NCBI RefSeq assembly: GCF_033366695.1
Contig: NZ_JAOBTQ010000001.1
Coordinates: forward strand, 7,688,001 to 7,752,000
Direction of reading: 5' to 3'
DNA: 64,000 nt
Source of the DNA: Streptomyces sp. SCL15-4
Lineage (GTDB): Bacteria > Actinomycetota > Actinomycetes > Streptomycetales > Streptomycetaceae
Made by a program: the position numbers and the translations under genes
Notes under the pieces: model-generated
Seen by the model: only the letters and a program-made list of their open reading frames with translations
The model's database searches: none
What the model was told of the DNA's origin: nothing
Shown: piece by piece, positions 48,501 to 63,420 of the stretch
How positions within the stretch are numbered: the first letter of the stretch is position 1
Layout of the letters: each line of letters starts with the position of its first letter

Positions 48501-51500
48501 CCGCCGACGTGGACGTGGTGGAGGCGCACGGCACGGGGACGACGCTGGGCGACCCGATCGAGGCGCAGGCGCTGCTGGCGACCTACGGCCAGGACCGGGA
48601 CCAGCCGCTCTGGCTGGGGTCGGTCAAGTCGAACATCGGGCACACGCAGGCCGCCGCCGGTGTCGCCGGGATCATCAAGATGGTCATGGCGATGCGCCAC
48701 GGCGTTTTGCCGAAGACGCTGCACGTGGACAAGCCGTCCACGAAGGTCGACTGGGACGCGGGCAGCGTACGGCTGCTGACCGAGGAACGTCAGTGGCCGG
48801 CCGCCGGCCGGCCGCGCCGGGCCGGCGTCTCCTCCTTCGGCATCAGCGGCACCAACGCCCACGTCATCCTCGAACAGGCCCCGCCCGCCCCCGCCGAGCC
48901 CGCACCGCCCGCACCCCAGGGGCCCGCCGTGCCCTGGCTGCTCAGCGCCAAGACGCCCGCCGCGCTCGCCGGACAGGCCGCCGCCCTCCTCGGCCACCTC
49001 GACACCCACCCCGGCCTCGACCCCCGCGACATCGGCTGGTCGCTGGCCACCACCCGCGCCCGCTTCGCCCACCGCGCCTCGATCAACGGGACCGACCCGG
49101 CCGAACTGCGCGGCGCCCTCGCCGCACTGGCCGACGGAAGCACCGCCCGCGCCCTCGTCCAGGGCACCGCCGCCGGCCGCGCCCGGCCCGTGTTCGTCTT
49201 CCCCGGACAGGGCTCCCAGTGGTCCGGCATGGCCACCCGGCTCCTCGACGAGTCACCGGTGTTCGCCGCCCGCATGGCCGAGTGCGCCGCCGCCCTGGCC
49301 CCCTACACCGACTGGGACTTCGCCACCGAACTGCGCGGCGACCTGGACCGCGTGGACGTCGTCCAGCCGCTGCTGTGGGCCGTGATGGTGTCCCTCGCGC
49401 ACACCTGGAGCGCCTACGGCGTCACCCCGGCCGCCGTCATCGGCCACTCCCAGGGCGAGATCGCCGCCGCCTGCGCGACCGGCGCGCTCACCCTCGCCGA
49501 CGGCGCCCGCGTCGTCGCCCTGCGCTCCCAGGCCATCGCCGAACTGCTGTCCGGCTCCGGCGGCATGATGTCCGTCGGCGAGGGCGCCGACGCGGTCCGT
49601 GCCCGGCTCGCCGCCTTCGCCGGCCGGCTGTCGGTCGCCGCCGTCAACGGCGCCGCCTCCACGGTGGTCTCCGGCGACCCCGACGCCCTCGGCGAACTCC
49701 TCGCCCTGCTGCGCGCCGAGAAGGTCCGCGCCAAGCGCCTGCCCGTGGACTACGCCTCGCACAGCGCCCACGTCGAGACCCTGCGCGCCCGCCTCGCCGA
49801 GGACCTCGCCGGCATCGAGCCGCGCACCACCCGGGTGCCGTTCTACTCCACCGTCACCGGCGGCCTCCTGGACACCGCCGGGCTCGACGCCGACTACTGG
49901 TACACCAACCTGCGCGGAACCGTGCTGTTCGAACAGGCGGTACGGGCCGCCGTCTCCGCCGGGCACCAGCTGTTCATCGAGGCCAGTCCGCACCCCGTGC
50001 TCACCGTCGGCATCCAGGAGACCGACGACGCGGTGGCCGCCGTCGGCTCCCTGCGCCGCGACGAAGGCGGCCGGGACCGGCTGCTGACCGCGCTGGGCGA
50101 GGCGTTCACCCATGGCGCCGCCGTCGACTGGACCGCCGTGGCCGAGGGCCGCCGGCCCCGCCGGGTGCCGCTGCCCGGCTACGCCTTCCAGCGCGAGCGG
50201 TACTGGCTCGACAGCACCGCCGCCGGCGCCGACGTCACCGCCGCCGGCCTCGCCCCCACCGACCACGCCCTGCTCGGCGCCGCGATGGTACGGGCCGATA
50301 CCGAGGGCGCCGTACTCACCGGCCGGCTGTCCGCCGCCACCCAGCCCTGGCTGGCGGACCACCGGGTCGGCGGCCGGCTGCTCTTCCCCGGCACCGGGCA
50401 CCTGGAACTCGCGCTGCGCGCCGGCGACCAGGTCGGCTGCGGCGACCTCGCCGAACTCACCCTGCACGCGCCGCTGATCCTGCCCGACCACGGCGCCGTC
50501 CAGCTCCAGGTCACCGTCGGCCCGCCCGAGGGCGACACCCGCCCGGTCACCATCTGGTCGCGGCCGGAGAGCCCGGACGAGGAACTGCCGTGGACCCGGC
50601 ACGCCGACGGCCTGCTTGCCCCCACCGGCACCCTGCCCGCCCCCGCCGACCCGCTCACCGACTGGCCCCCACGCGACGCCGAACCCGTCCCGCTCGACGG
50701 CCTGTACGACGACCTGGCCGGCCTCGGCCTCGGCTACGGGCCGCTGTTCCAGGGCCTGCGCGCCGCCTGGCGCACCGCCGACGGCCTGTACGCGGAGGTC
50801 GCCACCGACGCCGCGCCCGACGGGTTCGGGCTGCATCCCGCGCTGTCCGACGCCGCGCTGCACACCGTCGGCCTCACCGACGCGGCCGGCGAGGAGGCGC
50901 TGCTGCCGTTCGCCTGGTCCGGGGTACGGCTGTACGCCACCGGGGCGACCGCGCTGCGCGTGCGCGTCCGGACCGCCGGCGAGGGCACCGTCTCCCTCAC
51001 GCTCGCCGATCCCGCGGGCGCCCCCGTCGCCACCGTCGACGCGCTCACCCTGCGGCCCCTGCGCACCGAGGCGCTGGCCGCCGCGGCCCGTGGGCCCCGC
51101 GCGGGCGCGCTGTACCGGGTCGCCTGGGTGCCGGCCCCGCCGGTCACGGCGGCCACCGGCCGGGTGGAGGTGGTGCGGGCCCCGGCCGGGGTGAGCGCCG
51201 CCGACGCCCGGGCGGCCGTCGGCACGGTCCTGGACGAGCTGCGTTCCAGGCTGGCCGACGACCGCCTCGCCGACACCCCGCTCCTCGTCGTCACCGGCAC
51301 CGACCCGGCGGGCGCCGCCGTCGGCGGCCTGGTCCGCTCGGCCCAGTCGGAGAACCCCGGCCGCATCGTCCTGGTCGAGTCCGACACGCCCCCGGACCCC
51401 GCACGCCTCCCCGAAGCGGCGACCCTGGGCGAACCCCACGTGGCGTTCCACGAGGACGAGTGGCGGATGCCGCGCCTGGTCCGCGTCACCACCGAGACCC

Positions 51501-54500
51501 CGGCCGCGGCCGAGGCCACCGGCGGATCCGCCGATAGTTCCGCCGTGCCCACCGGCGCGCTCGCCCCGGAGGCCGGCGGCTCCGTTCCGGCCGCCGGCAC
51601 CGCCGGCCCGGCCGAGCCGGGTGCCGCCTCCGCGCCGGGCGCCGGAGAGACCGCCGACCCGGGGACCGGACTCGGTGCCGGGACCGTCCTCCTCACCGGT
51701 GCGACCGGTGCCCTCGGGCGGATCGTGGCCCGGCATCTGGTCGTCGCGCGGGGAGTGCGGAGTCTGCTGCTGGTGAGCCGGAGCGGGGCCGCCGAGGATC
51801 TGGTCGGCGAACTCGCCGCGCTGGGCGCGGAGGTGACGAGTGCCGCCTGCGATGTCGCCGACCGCGCGGCGCTCGCCGCCGTACTGGACGCCGTACCCGC
51901 CGACCGGCCGCTGACCGCCGTGATCCACGCGGCCGGTGTCCTCGCCGACGGCGTGCTCTCCTCGCTCACCCCCGAGCGGCTCGACACCGTGTTCCGGCCG
52001 AAGGCGGACGCCGCCTGGAACCTGCACGAACTCACCGCGGACCGGAACCTGTCGGCGTTCGTGCTGTTCTCCTCCTCCGCCGCCACGCTCGGCTCGCCCG
52101 GCCAGGCCAACTACGCCGCCGCCAACGCCTACCTCGACGCCCTCGCCGTACACCGCCGCTCCCTCGGGCTGCCCGCGCACTCCCTGGCCTGGGGCCTGTG
52201 GGCCGAGGCCGGCGGCATGACCGGCGCCCTCGGCGACGGCGACCTCGGCCGGATCGCCCGCGGCGGCGTCGCCCCGCTGGCCACCGAGGAGGGCGTCGCC
52301 CTGTTCGACGCCGCCCTCGGCGGCACCGACCCCGCCGTGCTGCCGGTGCGGCTGGACCTGGCCGCGCTGCGCGCCCAGGAGGACGGCCCGGCCCCGCTGT
52401 TCCGCGCCCTGGTGCCCGTACGCCGGGCCGGTGCGGCCGGTGCGCGGACCGCGGCCGGTGCCGACGCGCTGCGCGAGCGGCTCGCCGGGCTGCCGGCGGC
52501 CGGCCGCGAGCCGTTCCTCACCGACCTCGTGCGCGGCCACGTCGCCACCATCCTCGGCTACCGCTCCGCCGAGGACGTCGGCCGCACCCTGGCCTTCCGG
52601 GAACTCGGCTTCGACTCCCTGGCCGCCGTCGAACTGCGCAACCGGCTCACCGCGGCGACCGGCCTGAAGCTGCCCGCCACCCTCGTCTTCGACCACCCCA
52701 CGCCCGCCGGCCTCGCCCGCCACCTGCTCGGCGAACTCACCGGCGCCCTCGCCGCGGCACCCGCCCGCACCGCCTCCCGCGGCGCCGCCGACGACGAACC
52801 GATCGCCGTCATCGGCATGGCCTGCCGCTTCCCCGGCGGCATCGCCTCCCCGGAGGACCTGTGGCGGCTGGTCGCCGAAGGCAGGGACGCCGTCGGCGAG
52901 TTCCCGGCCGACCGCGGCTGGGACCTCGACCGCCTCTACGACCCCACCCTGGACCGCCCCGGCACCAGCTACACCCGGCAGGGCGCCTTCCTGTACGACG
53001 CCGCCGGCTTCGACCCCGCGTTCTTCGCCATGGACGACGAGGAGGCCCTGGTCACCGACCCCCAGCAGCGGCTGCTGCTGGAGACCTCCTGGGAGGCGCT
53101 GGAGCGCGCCTCCATCGACCCGGCGACCCTGCGCGGCTCCGACACGGGCGTGTTCGCGGGCGTCATGTACCACGACTACTTCGGCAGCTACGGCTCCGGC
53201 AGCGTGGTCTCCGGCCGTGTCGCCTACACCCTCGGCCTGGAGGGCCCGACCCTCTCCGTCGACACCGCCTGCTCCTCCTCGCTGGTCGCGCTGCACCTGG
53301 CCGCCCAGGCGCTGCGGCAGGGCGACTGCTCGCTGGCGCTGGCCGGAGGAGTGACCGTCATGGCCACCCCGGGCACCTTCGTGGAGTTCAGCCGGCACCG
53401 GGGCCTGTCCCGGGACGGCCGCTGCAAGCCGTTCGCGGACGCCGCCGACGGCACCGGCTTCGGCGAGGGCGCCGGCGTGCTGCTGCTGGAGCGGCTCTCC
53501 GACGCCCGCCGGAACGGCCGCCGGATCCTCGCCGTGCTGCGCGGTACCGCCGTCAACCAGGACGGCGCCTCCAACGGCATCAGCGCTCCCAACGGGCCCG
53601 CCCAGCAGCGCGTCATCCGCCGCGCCCTCGAAGCGGCCGGTGTCGCCGCGGCCGAGGTCGACGTGGTCGAGGCGCACGGCACCGGCACCACCCTCGGCGA
53701 CCCCATCGAGGCGCAGGCGCTGATCGCCACCTACGGCGCCGAGCACACCGGCGACCGCCCGCTGTGGCTCGGCTCGGTCAAGTCCAACCTGGGCCACACC
53801 CAGGCCGCCGCCGGCGTCGCCGGTGTCATCAAGATGGTCGAGGCGCTGCGCCACGAGACCCTGCCCGCCAGCCTCGGCGTGGACCGGCCCACCCGGCACG
53901 TGGAGTGGGAGGGGAGCAACGTACGGCTGCTCACCGAGAACCGTCCCTGGCCGGACCCGGGCCGCCCGCGCCGCGCGGGCGTCTCCTCCTTCGGCATCTC
54001 CGGCACCAACGCCCATGTCATCATCGAGGCCGCACCCGCCGAAGAGCCCGCCGAGGAGCCCGCCGCCCCGGCCGGCGGCACCGTGCCGTGGCTGCTGTCC
54101 GGGCACACCCCCGACGCCCTGCGCGCCCAGGCCGCCCGGCTGCTGGACCACCTGTCCGCCGCCCCGGACACCGACCCGTACCGGCTCGCGGGCGCGCTCG
54201 CCCACGCCCGTACCCGGCTCGGCCACCGGGCCGCCGTCCTCGGCCGCACCCGGGACGAACTGACCGCCGGCCTGCGGGCCGTGGCCGAGGGCCGCACACC
54301 CCCGGCCGGAGTGCTCGGCACCGCCGCCGACGGCCGGCTCGCCTTCCTCTTCTCCGGCCAGGGCTCGCAGCTGCCCGGCATGGGCTCCCGCCTCGCGGCG
54401 GACTTCCCCGCCTTCGCCGCCGCCTTCGACGAGGTCCGCGCCCACCTCGACCCGCTGCTGGACCGGCCGCTCGCCGAGGTGATGGACTCCGCCGGGCTGC

Positions 54501-57500
54501 TGGAGCGCACCGAGTACACCCAGCCCGCGCTGTTCGCCGTCCAGGTGGCCCTGTACCGGCTGCTGGAGTCCTTCGGCGTGCGGCCCGACCTGCTCGCCGG
54601 GCACTCCGTCGGCGAGTTCGCCGCCGCGCATGTCGCGGGCGTGCTCGGACTGGAGGACGCCTGCGTCCTGGTCGCCGCCCGCGGCCGCCTGATGCAGGCC
54701 CTGCCCGAGGGCGGCGCGATGATCGCCGTACAGGCCACCGAGGACGAGGTCGTGCCGCTGCTCGGCGACGGCGTGGGCATCGCCGCCGTCAACGGTCCCG
54801 CGTCGCTCGTCGTCTCCGGGCCCGCCGGACCGGCCCGCGCGCTGGCCGCCCGCTTCGCGCGCACCAAGGAACTGGCCGTCAGCCACGCCTTCCACTCGTC
54901 CCTGATGGAACCGATGCTGGCCCGGTTCCGCGAGATCGCCGCCTCCGTGTCGTACGGGACCGCGCGCATCCCGCTGGTGTCCACCCTCACCGGCGCCCCG
55001 GCCGCCCCCGACGAGCTGTCCGCCCCCGACTACTGGGTGCGGCACGCCCGCGAGGCCGTCCGCTTCGCCGACGCCGTCACCGCCCTGCACGACGCGGGCG
55101 TACGGCACTTCGCCGAGGTCGGTCCCGGCAGCGCGCTGACCGCCGCGGCCGGCGAGTGCCTGCCCGAGCAGGCGGCCGTCGTACCGCTGCTGCGCAAGGA
55201 CCGCGAGGAGACCGAGGCGCTGCTCGCCGGGCTCGCCGCGCTGCACGTGCGCGGCACCGCCGTCGACTGGACGGCGCTGCTGCCGCACCGCGACGGCTCC
55301 GGCCTGCCCACCTACGCCTTCCAGCGCAGCCGCTACTGGATGACCGGCGACACCGTCCCGGCGCGCCCGGCCGACGGGCATCCGCTGCTGGGCACCGCCG
55401 TCGAACTCGCCGGCGCCGACGGCATCCTGTACACCGGGCACCTCTCCCTGGCCGACCAGCCGTGGCTGGCCGACCACCGCGTGGGCGGGGTGCCGCTGCT
55501 GCCCGGCACCGCCTTCCTGGAGATGGCGCTCGCCGCCGGGACCCGGGCCGGCTGCGCCGCGGTGGAGGACCTGACCGTCACCGAACCGCTGCCGCTGCCC
55601 GAGGACGGCGCCGTCCGCCTCCAGTGCACGGTCGGCGAACCGGATGCCACCGGCGCCCGCGCCTTCCGCGTGTACGCCGCCCGGGCCGACGGCGACCCGT
55701 GGACCACCCACGCCACCGGCGTGCTGCGGCCGGCCGGGGAGCGGTCCGTTCACGACCCGGCCGCCTGGCCGCCGCCCGGCGCCGAACCGGTCGCCCTGGA
55801 CGGCGTCTACGAGCGGCTGGCCGAGCTGGGCGCCGAGTACGGGCCCCGCTTCCAGGGCCTGAGGGCGGCCTGGCGGCGCGGCGACGAGGTGTACGCGGAG
55901 GTCGCCGTCCCCGGCACCACCGACGGCTTCGGCCTGCACCCGGCGCTGTCCGACGCCGCCCTGCACGCCCTCGCCCTGCGCGCCGGAGCCGAGGAGCGCA
56001 TGACCCTGCCGTTCGCCTGGAGCGGCGCGGAGCTGTACGCGCCGGGCGCGACCGCCCTGCGGGTGCGGATCGCCCCGGCCGGTGCCGGCGCGGTGCGGAT
56101 CGAGGCCGCCGACGCCACCGGCCGGCCGGTGGCGCGGGTGGCGTCGCTCGCGCTGCGGGAGGTGGACCCGCAGCGGATCGCGGCGGCCGCCGCGGGCGGC
56201 CACGACGACCTGTTCGCCCTGGACTGGGTGCCCGCCACCGTGCCCGCGGCCCCGCAGGCCGGGCGGTGGACCGTCCTCGGCCCCGGCCGCGAGGAGCTGG
56301 CCGCCGCCCTGGCGGGCGAGGTCGCCGACGTCACCGTCGCCGCCGGCCCCGCCGAGGCCGCCGCCCAGGCCCCCTCCACCCTGGTCCTCCTGCACCCCGG
56401 AGGGGAGGGCGCCGACGCGGTCCGGGCCGGCCTGCACCGCCTGCTCGCCCAGGTGCGCGACTGGCTGGCCGACCCGCGGTCCGCCGACGCCACCCTGGTG
56501 GTGGCGACGCACGGCGCGACGGGCCCCGGAGACGTCACCGACCCCGGTGCCGGCGCCGCGTGGGGCCTGCTGCGCTCCGCGCAGTCCGAGCACCCGGGCC
56601 GCCTCGTCCTCACCGACCTGGACGGCACCGAGGCGTCCCGCCGGCTGCTGCCCGCCGCCGTCGCCTGCGGCGAACCGCAGCTCGCACTGCGCGACGGCAC
56701 ACTGTGCGTCCCCCGGCTGGTGCGCGCACCACGGCTGCCCGAGTCCGCCCCGGCCGACTTCACCGGCGGCGTGCTGGTCACGGGCGGCACCGGCGCCCTG
56801 GGCCGGCTGGTCGCCCGGCACCTGGTCACCGCGCACGGCGCCGACCGGCTGGTACTGCTCAGCCGGGGCGGGCCCGAGGCGCCGGGCGCGGCCGGACTGC
56901 GGGAGGAACTGACCGCGCTCGGCGCCCGGGTGACGGTCGTCGCCTGCGACGCCGCCGACCGCGCCGCCCTCGCCCGGGTCCTGGACGAGCACCCGGTCGG
57001 CGCCGTGGTGCACACCGCCGGTGTGCTCGCCGACGCCGTGCTGACCTCGCTCACGCCCGAACGGCTGGACACCGTGCTGCGGCCCAAGCTGGACGCCGCC
57101 TGGAACCTGCACGAACTGACCCGCGAGCGACCCCTGACGGCGTTCGTGCTGTTCTCCTCCGCCGCCGGTCTGCTCGGCGGCCCCGGCCAGTCCGGCTACG
57201 CCGCCGGCAACGCCTTCCTCGACGCCCTCGCCGCCCACCGCCGCTTCCTCGGCCTGCCCGCCGTCTCGCTCGCCTGGGGCGCCTGGGCGGGCAGCGGCGG
57301 CATGGCCGACCGGCTCACCGGCACCGACGCCCGGCGCGTCACCGCCGGCGGCATGCTCGCCCTGGACGCCGAGGCCGGGCTCGCCCTGTTCGACACGGCG
57401 GCCGGCCGCCCGGAACCGGTGCTGCTGCCGGCCCGCCTGGACCTCGCCCCGCGTGAGGCCGCCCGCGTCGCCCCGCTGCTGCGGTCCCTGGTACGGGCGC

Positions 57501-58051
57501 CGCGCCCGGCCGGCCCCGGGACGCCGGCCGCCGCGACGGCCCTGCGCCGCGAACTGGCCGCGCTGACCCCCGAGGACCGGGACGAACGGCTGCTGCGGCT
57601 GGTGCGTGACGAGGCCCGCGCGGTCCTCGGCACCGAGGAGTTCGCCGACGAACTGCCCTTCAAGGACCTGGGATTCGACTCGCTGACCGCCGTGGAGTTC
57701 CGCAACCGGCTGAACGAGGCCACCGGTCTGCGGCTGACCGCCACCCTGGTCTTCGACCACCCGACCCCGGCCGCGCTCGCCGGCCACCTCGGTGCCGAAC
57801 TGGCCCCGCGCACACCGGACGGCCCGCGCGCCGAGGAGGACACCGTACGGGCCGCGCTCGCCGCGCTCCCGGTGGCGCGGCTGCGCGAGGCCGGCCTGCT
57901 GGACAGCCTGCTCGAACTCGCCGGACTGCGGCCCGCGCCGCACCCGGCAGGCGACGGCGGAGCCGGCCGCGCCCCGATCGACGAGATGGACGCCGAGAAC
58001 CTGATCAGCATGGCCCTCGACGACCTCGTCGGGGACGACGACGCCCTGTGA
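42518..58051 (+). CDS. Type I modular PKS, modules 3-5 (three KS-AT-DH-KR-ACP)
   Basis: 5177 residues from ATG 42518, with CAGGAG upstream. Acceptor docking helix [20 protein letters not shown]. Module 3 (about 42.6-47.6 kb): KS Cys206, AT Ser646 (GHSVGE/HAFHS, malonyl), DH His946 and Asp1112, KR Tyr1485 with LDD, ACP Ser1651. Module 4 (47.65-52.75 kb): KS Cys1869, AT Ser2311 in GHSQGE with YASH at 2412-2415 (methylmalonyl), DH His2615 and Asp2778, KR Tyr3199 with LAD, ACP Ser3367; an Ala/Gly/Pro/Glu-rich insert precedes its KR at about 51.5-51.69 kb. Module 5 (52.8-57.8 kb): KS Cys3585, AT Ser4030 (malonyl), DH His4320 and Asp4479, KR Tyr4894 with LAD, ACP Ser5055. No ER anywhere. The end ([17 protein letters not shown]) is a donor docking domain of another class, matching PKS4. 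Expected product segment: a conjugated triene with one methyl branch. Confidence 0.95.
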   Translation: MTNDEKLLSYLKRVSADLAQTRRRLREVETQDREPIAIVGMSCRFPGGVTTPEEFWRLVHDGTDAIGDFPDDRGWDIDALYDPDPDATGKSYVTRGGFLTDAAGFEPDFFGISPREALAMDPQQRLLLEVSWEALERARIAPDSAHGTRVGVFAGTNGQDYKDLLARMPDDSEAALGTGVLAAVISGRISYTLGLEGPAVTIDTACSSALVAVHLAVQALRGKECTLALAGGATVMSTPGNFVAFSRQRGLAADGRCKSFADAADGTGWSEGAGMLVLERLSDARRNGHEVLAVIRGSAVNQDGASNGLTAPNGPSQQRVIRAALASAGLGPADVDLLEAHGTGTTLGDPIEAQALLATYGQGREEPLWLGSVKSNIGHTQAAAGVAGIIKAVMAMRHRVLPRTLHAEQPSTKVDWEQGAVRLLTGNRPWTDPGRPRRAAVSSFGASGTNAHTILEEAPAEEAGEPAEAAPRTAPPLVPWVVSGRTERALREQAARLAAAVGEADPVDVAHSLAATRTAHPYRAVVLGAGRDELLAALTGVAEGGRGAATGRIRKGQTAFLFTGQGAQRAGMGRELHARFPVFARAFDEICALTGDDGLRDLVLGDDPEPLRHTARTQTALFAYEVALYRLLESWGLTPDYLAGHSVGEIAAAHVAGVLDLKDATTLVTARGRLMQALPEGGAMIAVRATEEEVRPHLTARIGIAAVNGPRSVVISGDAAEAEAVAARFDKSRRLTVSHAFHSPLMEPMLDAFRTVVESLTFHRAAVPVVSNVTGALATQDIASPEYWVRHVREAVRFHDGVRALAAAGVTRYLEVGPDAVLTAMARDCLTDDGTDTDAVLAAAARRDRDETETLLTALARLYTAGAAVDWTALFTGARTVDLPTTAFQRERFWPETTATAGDVGSAGLDSADHPLLGAATVLADTDGAVLTGRLSARTHPWLADHVVGGRIVVPGTAMVELAVRAGDQVGCAHLDELALETPLVLPADEGVRVQVAVGAPDALGARTVHVYARAESLPADAPWTAHASGLLTAGPAAPGTRLDDWPPEDAEALDISGLYERHAAAGLEYGPVFRALTAAWRRDGELFAEVRLPERPAADAPRFGLHPAAFDAALHSLALLGDGSADDTARLPFAFAGVTLHATGASVLRARLTPAGENAFAVDLADAGGAPVATVASLTSRPLTRLTAHDPAADALFTLDWQPLPLDTDAPDAGHRVLHSSPGSTPDAVRAALRTALAALQDDDPRPLAVVTRGAVSVAGEDVPDLAGAAVWGLVRSAQSEHPDRFTLLDLEPGADAAAVLPGALATGEPQLAVREGTARAARLLRAELPADAPGRTFDPEGTVLLTGATGGLGRVLARHLVTAHGVRHLALLSRSGNADDLIADLAALGATATAHACDVADRDRLAAVLAALPADRPLTAVVHAAGVLDDGVISALIPERLDTVLAPKALGALHLHELTGPGTTLVLFSSIAGTVGAPGQGNYAAANAVLDALAAHRHAHGAPALSLAWGPWEPSGGMTGTLDEADRSRMTRGGMTALSAEEGTALFDRALWAGRPALAPVRLSLPALRAQGPGLAPVLRALAGRPVRREAAAEGTGAGFAERLAALNAEERAEALLHTVRAHVAAVLGHADPGGVETDRAFKDLGFDSLAAIELRNSLSAELGRRLSATLVFDHPSPEALAAHLGTLVGDAPAAARGDRRARAARAEEPLAIVGLACRYPGDVRTADDLWRLVADGTDAITAFPADRGWDVDRVVDPTRRRPDTSYVGEGGFLHDAGDFDAAFFGISPKEALVMDPQQRLLLETSWEALEDAGIDPHSLKGSRTGVFAGVQYHDYFGSFGSGSIISGRVAYTLGLEGPSLSVDTACSSSLVALHLAAQSLRQGESDLALVGGVAVMATPETFVEFSRQGALAPDARTRAFADAAGGTVWGEGVGVLVVERLSDARRNGHQVLALVRGTAVNQDGASNGLTAPNGPAQERVIREALAAARLTTADVDVVEAHGTGTTLGDPIEAQALLATYGQDRDQPLWLGSVKSNIGHTQAAAGVAGIIKMVMAMRHGVLPKTLHVDKPSTKVDWDAGSVRLLTEERQWPAAGRPRRAGVSSFGISGTNAHVILEQAPPAPAEPAPPAPQGPAVPWLLSAKTPAALAGQAAALLGHLDTHPGLDPRDIGWSLATTRARFAHRASINGTDPAELRGALAALADGSTARALVQGTAAGRARPVFVFPGQGSQWSGMATRLLDESPVFAARMAECAAALAPYTDWDFATELRGDLDRVDVVQPLLWAVMVSLAHTWSAYGVTPAAVIGHSQGEIAAACATGALTLADGARVVALRSQAIAELLSGSGGMMSVGEGADAVRARLAAFAGRLSVAAVNGAASTVVSGDPDALGELLALLRAEKVRAKRLPVDYASHSAHVETLRARLAEDLAGIEPRTTRVPFYSTVTGGLLDTAGLDADYWYTNLRGTVLFEQAVRAAVSAGHQLFIEASPHPVLTVGIQETDDAVAAVGSLRRDEGGRDRLLTALGEAFTHGAAVDWTAVAEGRRPRRVPLPGYAFQRERYWLDSTAAGADVTAAGLAPTDHALLGAAMVRADTEGAVLTGRLSAATQPWLADHRVGGRLLFPGTGHLELALRAGDQVGCGDLAELTLHAPLILPDHGAVQLQVTVGPPEGDTRPVTIWSRPESPDEELPWTRHADGLLAPTGTLPAPADPLTDWPPRDAEPVPLDGLYDDLAGLGLGYGPLFQGLRAAWRTADGLYAEVATDAAPDGFGLHPALSDAALHTVGLTDAAGEEALLPFAWSGVRLYATGATALRVRVRTAGEGTVSLTLADPAGAPVATVDALTLRPLRTEALAAAARGPRAGALYRVAWVPAPPVTAATGRVEVVRAPAGVSAADARAAVGTVLDELRSRLADDRLADTPLLVVTGTDPAGAAVGGLVRSAQSENPGRIVLVESDTPPDPARLPEAATLGEPHVAFHEDEWRMPRLVRVTTETPAAAEATGGSADSSAVPTGALAPEAGGSVPAAGTAGPAEPGAASAPGAGETADPGTGLGAGTVLLTGATGALGRIVARHLVVARGVRSLLLVSRSGAAEDLVGELAALGAEVTSAACDVADRAALAAVLDAVPADRPLTAVIHAAGVLADGVLSSLTPERLDTVFRPKADAAWNLHELTADRNLSAFVLFSSSAATLGSPGQANYAAANAYLDALAVHRRSLGLPAHSLAWGLWAEAGGMTGALGDGDLGRIARGGVAPLATEEGVALFDAALGGTDPAVLPVRLDLAALRAQEDGPAPLFRALVPVRRAGAAGARTAAGADALRERLAGLPAAGREPFLTDLVRGHVATILGYRSAEDVGRTLAFRELGFDSLAAVELRNRLTAATGLKLPATLVFDHPTPAGLARHLLGELTGALAAAPARTASRGAADDEPIAVIGMACRFPGGIASPEDLWRLVAEGRDAVGEFPADRGWDLDRLYDPTLDRPGTSYTRQGAFLYDAAGFDPAFFAMDDEEALVTDPQQRLLLETSWEALERASIDPATLRGSDTGVFAGVMYHDYFGSYGSGSVVSGRVAYTLGLEGPTLSVDTACSSSLVALHLAAQALRQGDCSLALAGGVTVMATPGTFVEFSRHRGLSRDGRCKPFADAADGTGFGEGAGVLLLERLSDARRNGRRILAVLRGTAVNQDGASNGISAPNGPAQQRVIRRALEAAGVAAAEVDVVEAHGTGTTLGDPIEAQALIATYGAEHTGDRPLWLGSVKSNLGHTQAAAGVAGVIKMVEALRHETLPASLGVDRPTRHVEWEGSNVRLLTENRPWPDPGRPRRAGVSSFGISGTNAHVIIEAAPAEEPAEEPAAPAGGTVPWLLSGHTPDALRAQAARLLDHLSAAPDTDPYRLAGALAHARTRLGHRAAVLGRTRDELTAGLRAVAEGRTPPAGVLGTAADGRLAFLFSGQGSQLPGMGSRLAADFPAFAAAFDEVRAHLDPLLDRPLAEVMDSAGLLERTEYTQPALFAVQVALYRLLESFGVRPDLLAGHSVGEFAAAHVAGVLGLEDACVLVAARGRLMQALPEGGAMIAVQATEDEVVPLLGDGVGIAAVNGPASLVVSGPAGPARALAARFARTKELAVSHAFHSSLMEPMLARFREIAASVSYGTARIPLVSTLTGAPAAPDELSAPDYWVRHAREAVRFADAVTALHDAGVRHFAEVGPGSALTAAAGECLPEQAAVVPLLRKDREETEALLAGLAALHVRGTAVDWTALLPHRDGSGLPTYAFQRSRYWMTGDTVPARPADGHPLLGTAVELAGADGILYTGHLSLADQPWLADHRVGGVPLLPGTAFLEMALAAGTRAGCAAVEDLTVTEPLPLPEDGAVRLQCTVGEPDATGARAFRVYAARADGDPWTTHATGVLRPAGERSVHDPAAWPPPGAEPVALDGVYERLAELGAEYGPRFQGLRAAWRRGDEVYAEVAVPGTTDGFGLHPALSDAALHALALRAGAEERMTLPFAWSGAELYAPGATALRVRIAPAGAGAVRIEAADATGRPVARVASLALREVDPQRIAAAAAGGHDDLFALDWVPATVPAAPQAGRWTVLGPGREELAAALAGEVADVTVAAGPAEAAAQAPSTLVLLHPGGEGADAVRAGLHRLLAQVRDWLADPRSADATLVVATHGATGPGDVTDPGAGAAWGLLRSAQSEHPGRLVLTDLDGTEASRRLLPAAVACGEPQLALRDGTLCVPRLVRAPRLPESAPADFTGGVLVTGGTGALGRLVARHLVTAHGADRLVLLSRGGPEAPGAAGLREELTALGARVTVVACDAADRAALARVLDEHPVGAVVHTAGVLADAVLTSLTPERLDTVLRPKLDAAWNLHELTRERPLTAFVLFSSAAGLLGGPGQSGYAAGNAFLDALAAHRRFLGLPAVSLAWGAWAGSGGMADRLTGTDARRVTAGGMLALDAEAGLALFDTAAGRPEPVLLPARLDLAPREAARVAPLLRSLVRAPRPAGPGTPAAATALRRELAALTPEDRDERLLRLVRDEARAVLGTEEFADELPFKDLGFDSLTAVEFRNRLNEATGLRLTATLVFDHPTPAALAGHLGAELAPRTPDGPRAEEDTVRAALAALPVARLREAGLLDSLLELAGLRPAPHPAGDGGAGRAPIDEMDAENLISMALDDLVGDDDAL
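48503..48863 (+). repeat. 361-bp near-identical block, copy in KS of module 4
   Basis: Aligned base by base, 48503-48863 equals 59041-59401 (constant offset 10,538) except T48790 versus G59328. The block spans from just before VEAHGTGT to GTNAH of the KS. Identity stops abruptly on both sides. Confidence 0.9.
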
Positions 58052-58077
58052 CGACGCCCGCGACAAGGAAGAGGACC

Positions 58078-61947
<3,870 letters not shown>

Positions 61948-61991
61948 GCCGGCCCCGCCGAAAAGGCGGCGGAAACCCGGCGTGACCCCCC

Positions 61992-62020
61992 GCGCGGGCG
62001 GCCGAAAAGGCCGCCCGCGC
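61992..62020. terminator. Bidirectional terminator after the PKS operon
   Basis: A 12-bp perfect stem (GCGCGGGCGGCC at 61992-62003, complement at 62009-62020) with a GAAAA loop lies between the convergent PKS4 and PqqD-like genes. A smaller CCGCC-GAAAA-GGCGG hairpin precedes it at 61955-61969. Confidence 0.7.
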
Positions 62021-62032
62021 CCGCATATCCCC

Positions 62033-62287
62033 TTATCTGGCGGCGTCGCGGAAATGCGCCAGCCACGCCTCGATATCACAGTGGATACTGTCCGGATCGA
62101 TCCCTAATCGCGCGGCGATTTCATCCGCCGCCAATTCCGGCTGCCAGTCGCTGCGCTGGAGCGCCAGCCACATCGTCGTGCCCCGCGGACCGCACCGGTG
62201 CCGCTTACCGGTGCGCCGTGAGAACAACTCCAGATAACCATCGGGCCGGACGCTCGCGGTCAGCTCGTGGTCGGGCCTCCTGGCCAT
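62033..62287 (-). CDS. PqqD-like small protein
   Basis: 84 residues from ATG 62287 on the minus strand. A strand-rich first half (TASVRPDGYLELFSRRTGKR) leads to GPRGTTMWLALQRSDWQPEL and a helical second half (AADEIAARLGIDPDSIHCDI, EAWLAHFRDAAR). This order, with the G..a..W/mW.aL centre and EIa..L...v..D...fl pattern, resembles the PqqD/RRE fold, which binds leader peptides or carrier-like partners. No radical-SAM, lasso or PQQ gene is visible nearby, so its partner is unknown. It is convergent with PKS4 and divergent from the ABC transporter. The family call is tentative. Confidence 0.45.
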   Translation of the reverse strand: MARRPDHELTASVRPDGYLELFSRRTGKRHRCGPRGTTMWLALQRSDWQPELAADEIAARLGIDPDSIHCDIEAWLAHFRDAAR

Positions 62288-62616
62288 GCGACATCCTATC
62301 TACGTGGTTTCCCGGTCGGTTTCGACGGTACCCGCAGGTACGCCCCGTGACACGGGTGGCAATCGGACCTTTCCCGGTCGATCCTGCTGTCCGGGCAGGG
62401 TGGAGACGCCTCTGCACAAACATGGCGCCACTTCTGCACAAAGGTGGAGACGCTGTCGTACACATTTCAGCGGAACCCTGTCGAAACCTGGCCCGGAGAG
62501 GTAGAGAAACCTCTACCTCGAACCGGGCGGACAATGCCAATGTGCCGGCGGCGCGGTGTTCCTAATCTGGTCCTCAGACACCGCGTGAGAGGCGCGTCAT
62601 CCCCTAGGGAGCCCGA
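62288..62616. promoter_or_regulatory. Divergent control region with direct and inverted repeats
   Basis: A 329-base gap between the PqqD-like gene and the ABC transporter with no credible gene. It contains GGTGGAGACGC twice (62399-62409 and 62443-62453), TCTGCACAAA twice exactly 22 bases apart (62411-62420 and 62433-62442) and a 9-bp palindrome at 62498-62519. TAATCT at 62564-62569 could be a -10 element for the transporter. Direct repeats at two helical turns are typical of OmpR-like/SARP activator sites; the palindrome suits a dimeric repressor. Confidence 0.5.
62498..62519. promoter_or_regulatory. 9-bp palindrome upstream of the ABC transporter
   Basis: GAGGTAGAG at 62498-62506 and CTCTACCTC at 62511-62519 with a 4-base AAAC centre, about 100 bases before the transporter start. 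Candidate operator of a TetR/PadR/GntR-type regulator not present in the window; an mRNA hairpin is the other option. Confidence 0.45.
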
Positions 62617-63420
62617 GTGCACACTTCACACGACCTCCGCCGGACGGAGGCGGTACGGCTGGATGCCGTGTCGAAGACCTATGGCCGGGGAGACGGCCGG
62701 GTGGCCGCCCTCCGCGGACTCACCATGAGCTTCGCCGACGGCACCTTCACCGCCGTGATGGGCCCCTCGGGATCCGGCAAGAGCACCTTCCTGCACTGTG
62801 CCGCCGGACTCGTCCAGCCCACGTCCGGCACGGTCACCGTCGGCGGCACCGACCTCGCCGGCCTCGACGACACCCGGCTGACCAAGCTGCGCCGGGACCG
62901 GATCGGCTTCATCTTCCAGTCCTTCAACCTGCTGCCCGCCCTCACGGTGATGCAGAACATCACCCTGCCGCTGCAACTGGCCGGACAGCGCCCCGACCAG
63001 GGCCTGATCCGCAGCGTCGTCGAGCGCGTGGGCCTGGCCGAGCGGCTCGGCCACCTGCCGGCCCAGCTGTCCGGCGGCCAGCAGCAGCGCGTCGCCATCG
63101 CCCGCGCCCTGGTCACCCGCCCCGCCGTCGTCTTCGCCGACGAGCCCACCGGCGCCCTCGACACCCGCACCGCCGCCGCCGTGCTCGGCCTGCTGCGCGA
63201 GTCCGTCGACACCGCCCGCCAGACCCTGGTCATGGTCACCCACGACCCGGTCGCCGCCTCCTACGCCGACCGCGTGGTCTTTCTCGCCGACGGCGCCTTC
63301 GCCGGCGAACTGCACCGGCCCACGGCCGACGCGGTCGCCGCCCGGATGACCCGGCTCGGCGCCTGGGAGGACGACGCCCACCGGCAGAGCGCGCCGCAGC
63401 ACTCGGGAGGACGGTACTGA
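62617..63420 (+). CDS. ABC transporter ATP-binding protein, MacB/LolD type
   Basis: 267 residues from GTG 62617, with AGGGAG upstream. Walker [10 protein letters not shown] at 49-57, Q-loop Gln101 in FIFQSF, signature LSGGQQQR from 151, Walker [13 protein letters not shown] from 171 and H-loop His209 in VTHD. The [10 protein letters not shown] and ENVxLPL-like (QNITLPLQL) segments place it with the ATPases that drive FtsX-type permeases. Its stop overlaps the permease start by one base. Lying next to the PKS genes on the same strand, it is a candidate exporter or self-resistance system for the polyketide. Confidence 0.93.
   Translation: MHTSHDLRRTEAVRLDAVSKTYGRGDGRVAALRGLTMSFADGTFTAVMGPSGSGKSTFLHCAAGLVQPTSGTVTVGGTDLAGLDDTRLTKLRRDRIGFIFQSFNLLPALTVMQNITLPLQLAGQRPDQGLIRSVVERVGLAERLGHLPAQLSGGQQQRVAIARALVTRPAVVFADEPTGALDTRTAAAVLGLLRESVDTARQTLVMVTHDPVAASYADRVVFLADGAFAGELHRPTADAVAARMTRLGAWEDDAHRQSAPQHSGGRY

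Noticed and set aside
45900..57000. Enoylreductase domains in the reducing modules
   Set aside because: No NADPH-binding ER core between any DH and KR; spacing corresponds only to the KR structural half.
49253..58066. A 2937-codon minus-strand open frame opposite PKS3, and similar long antisense frames over the other PKS genes
   Set aside because: Gly/Val/Gln-rich composition with no domains; a by-product of extreme GC third positions opposite a proven coding strand.
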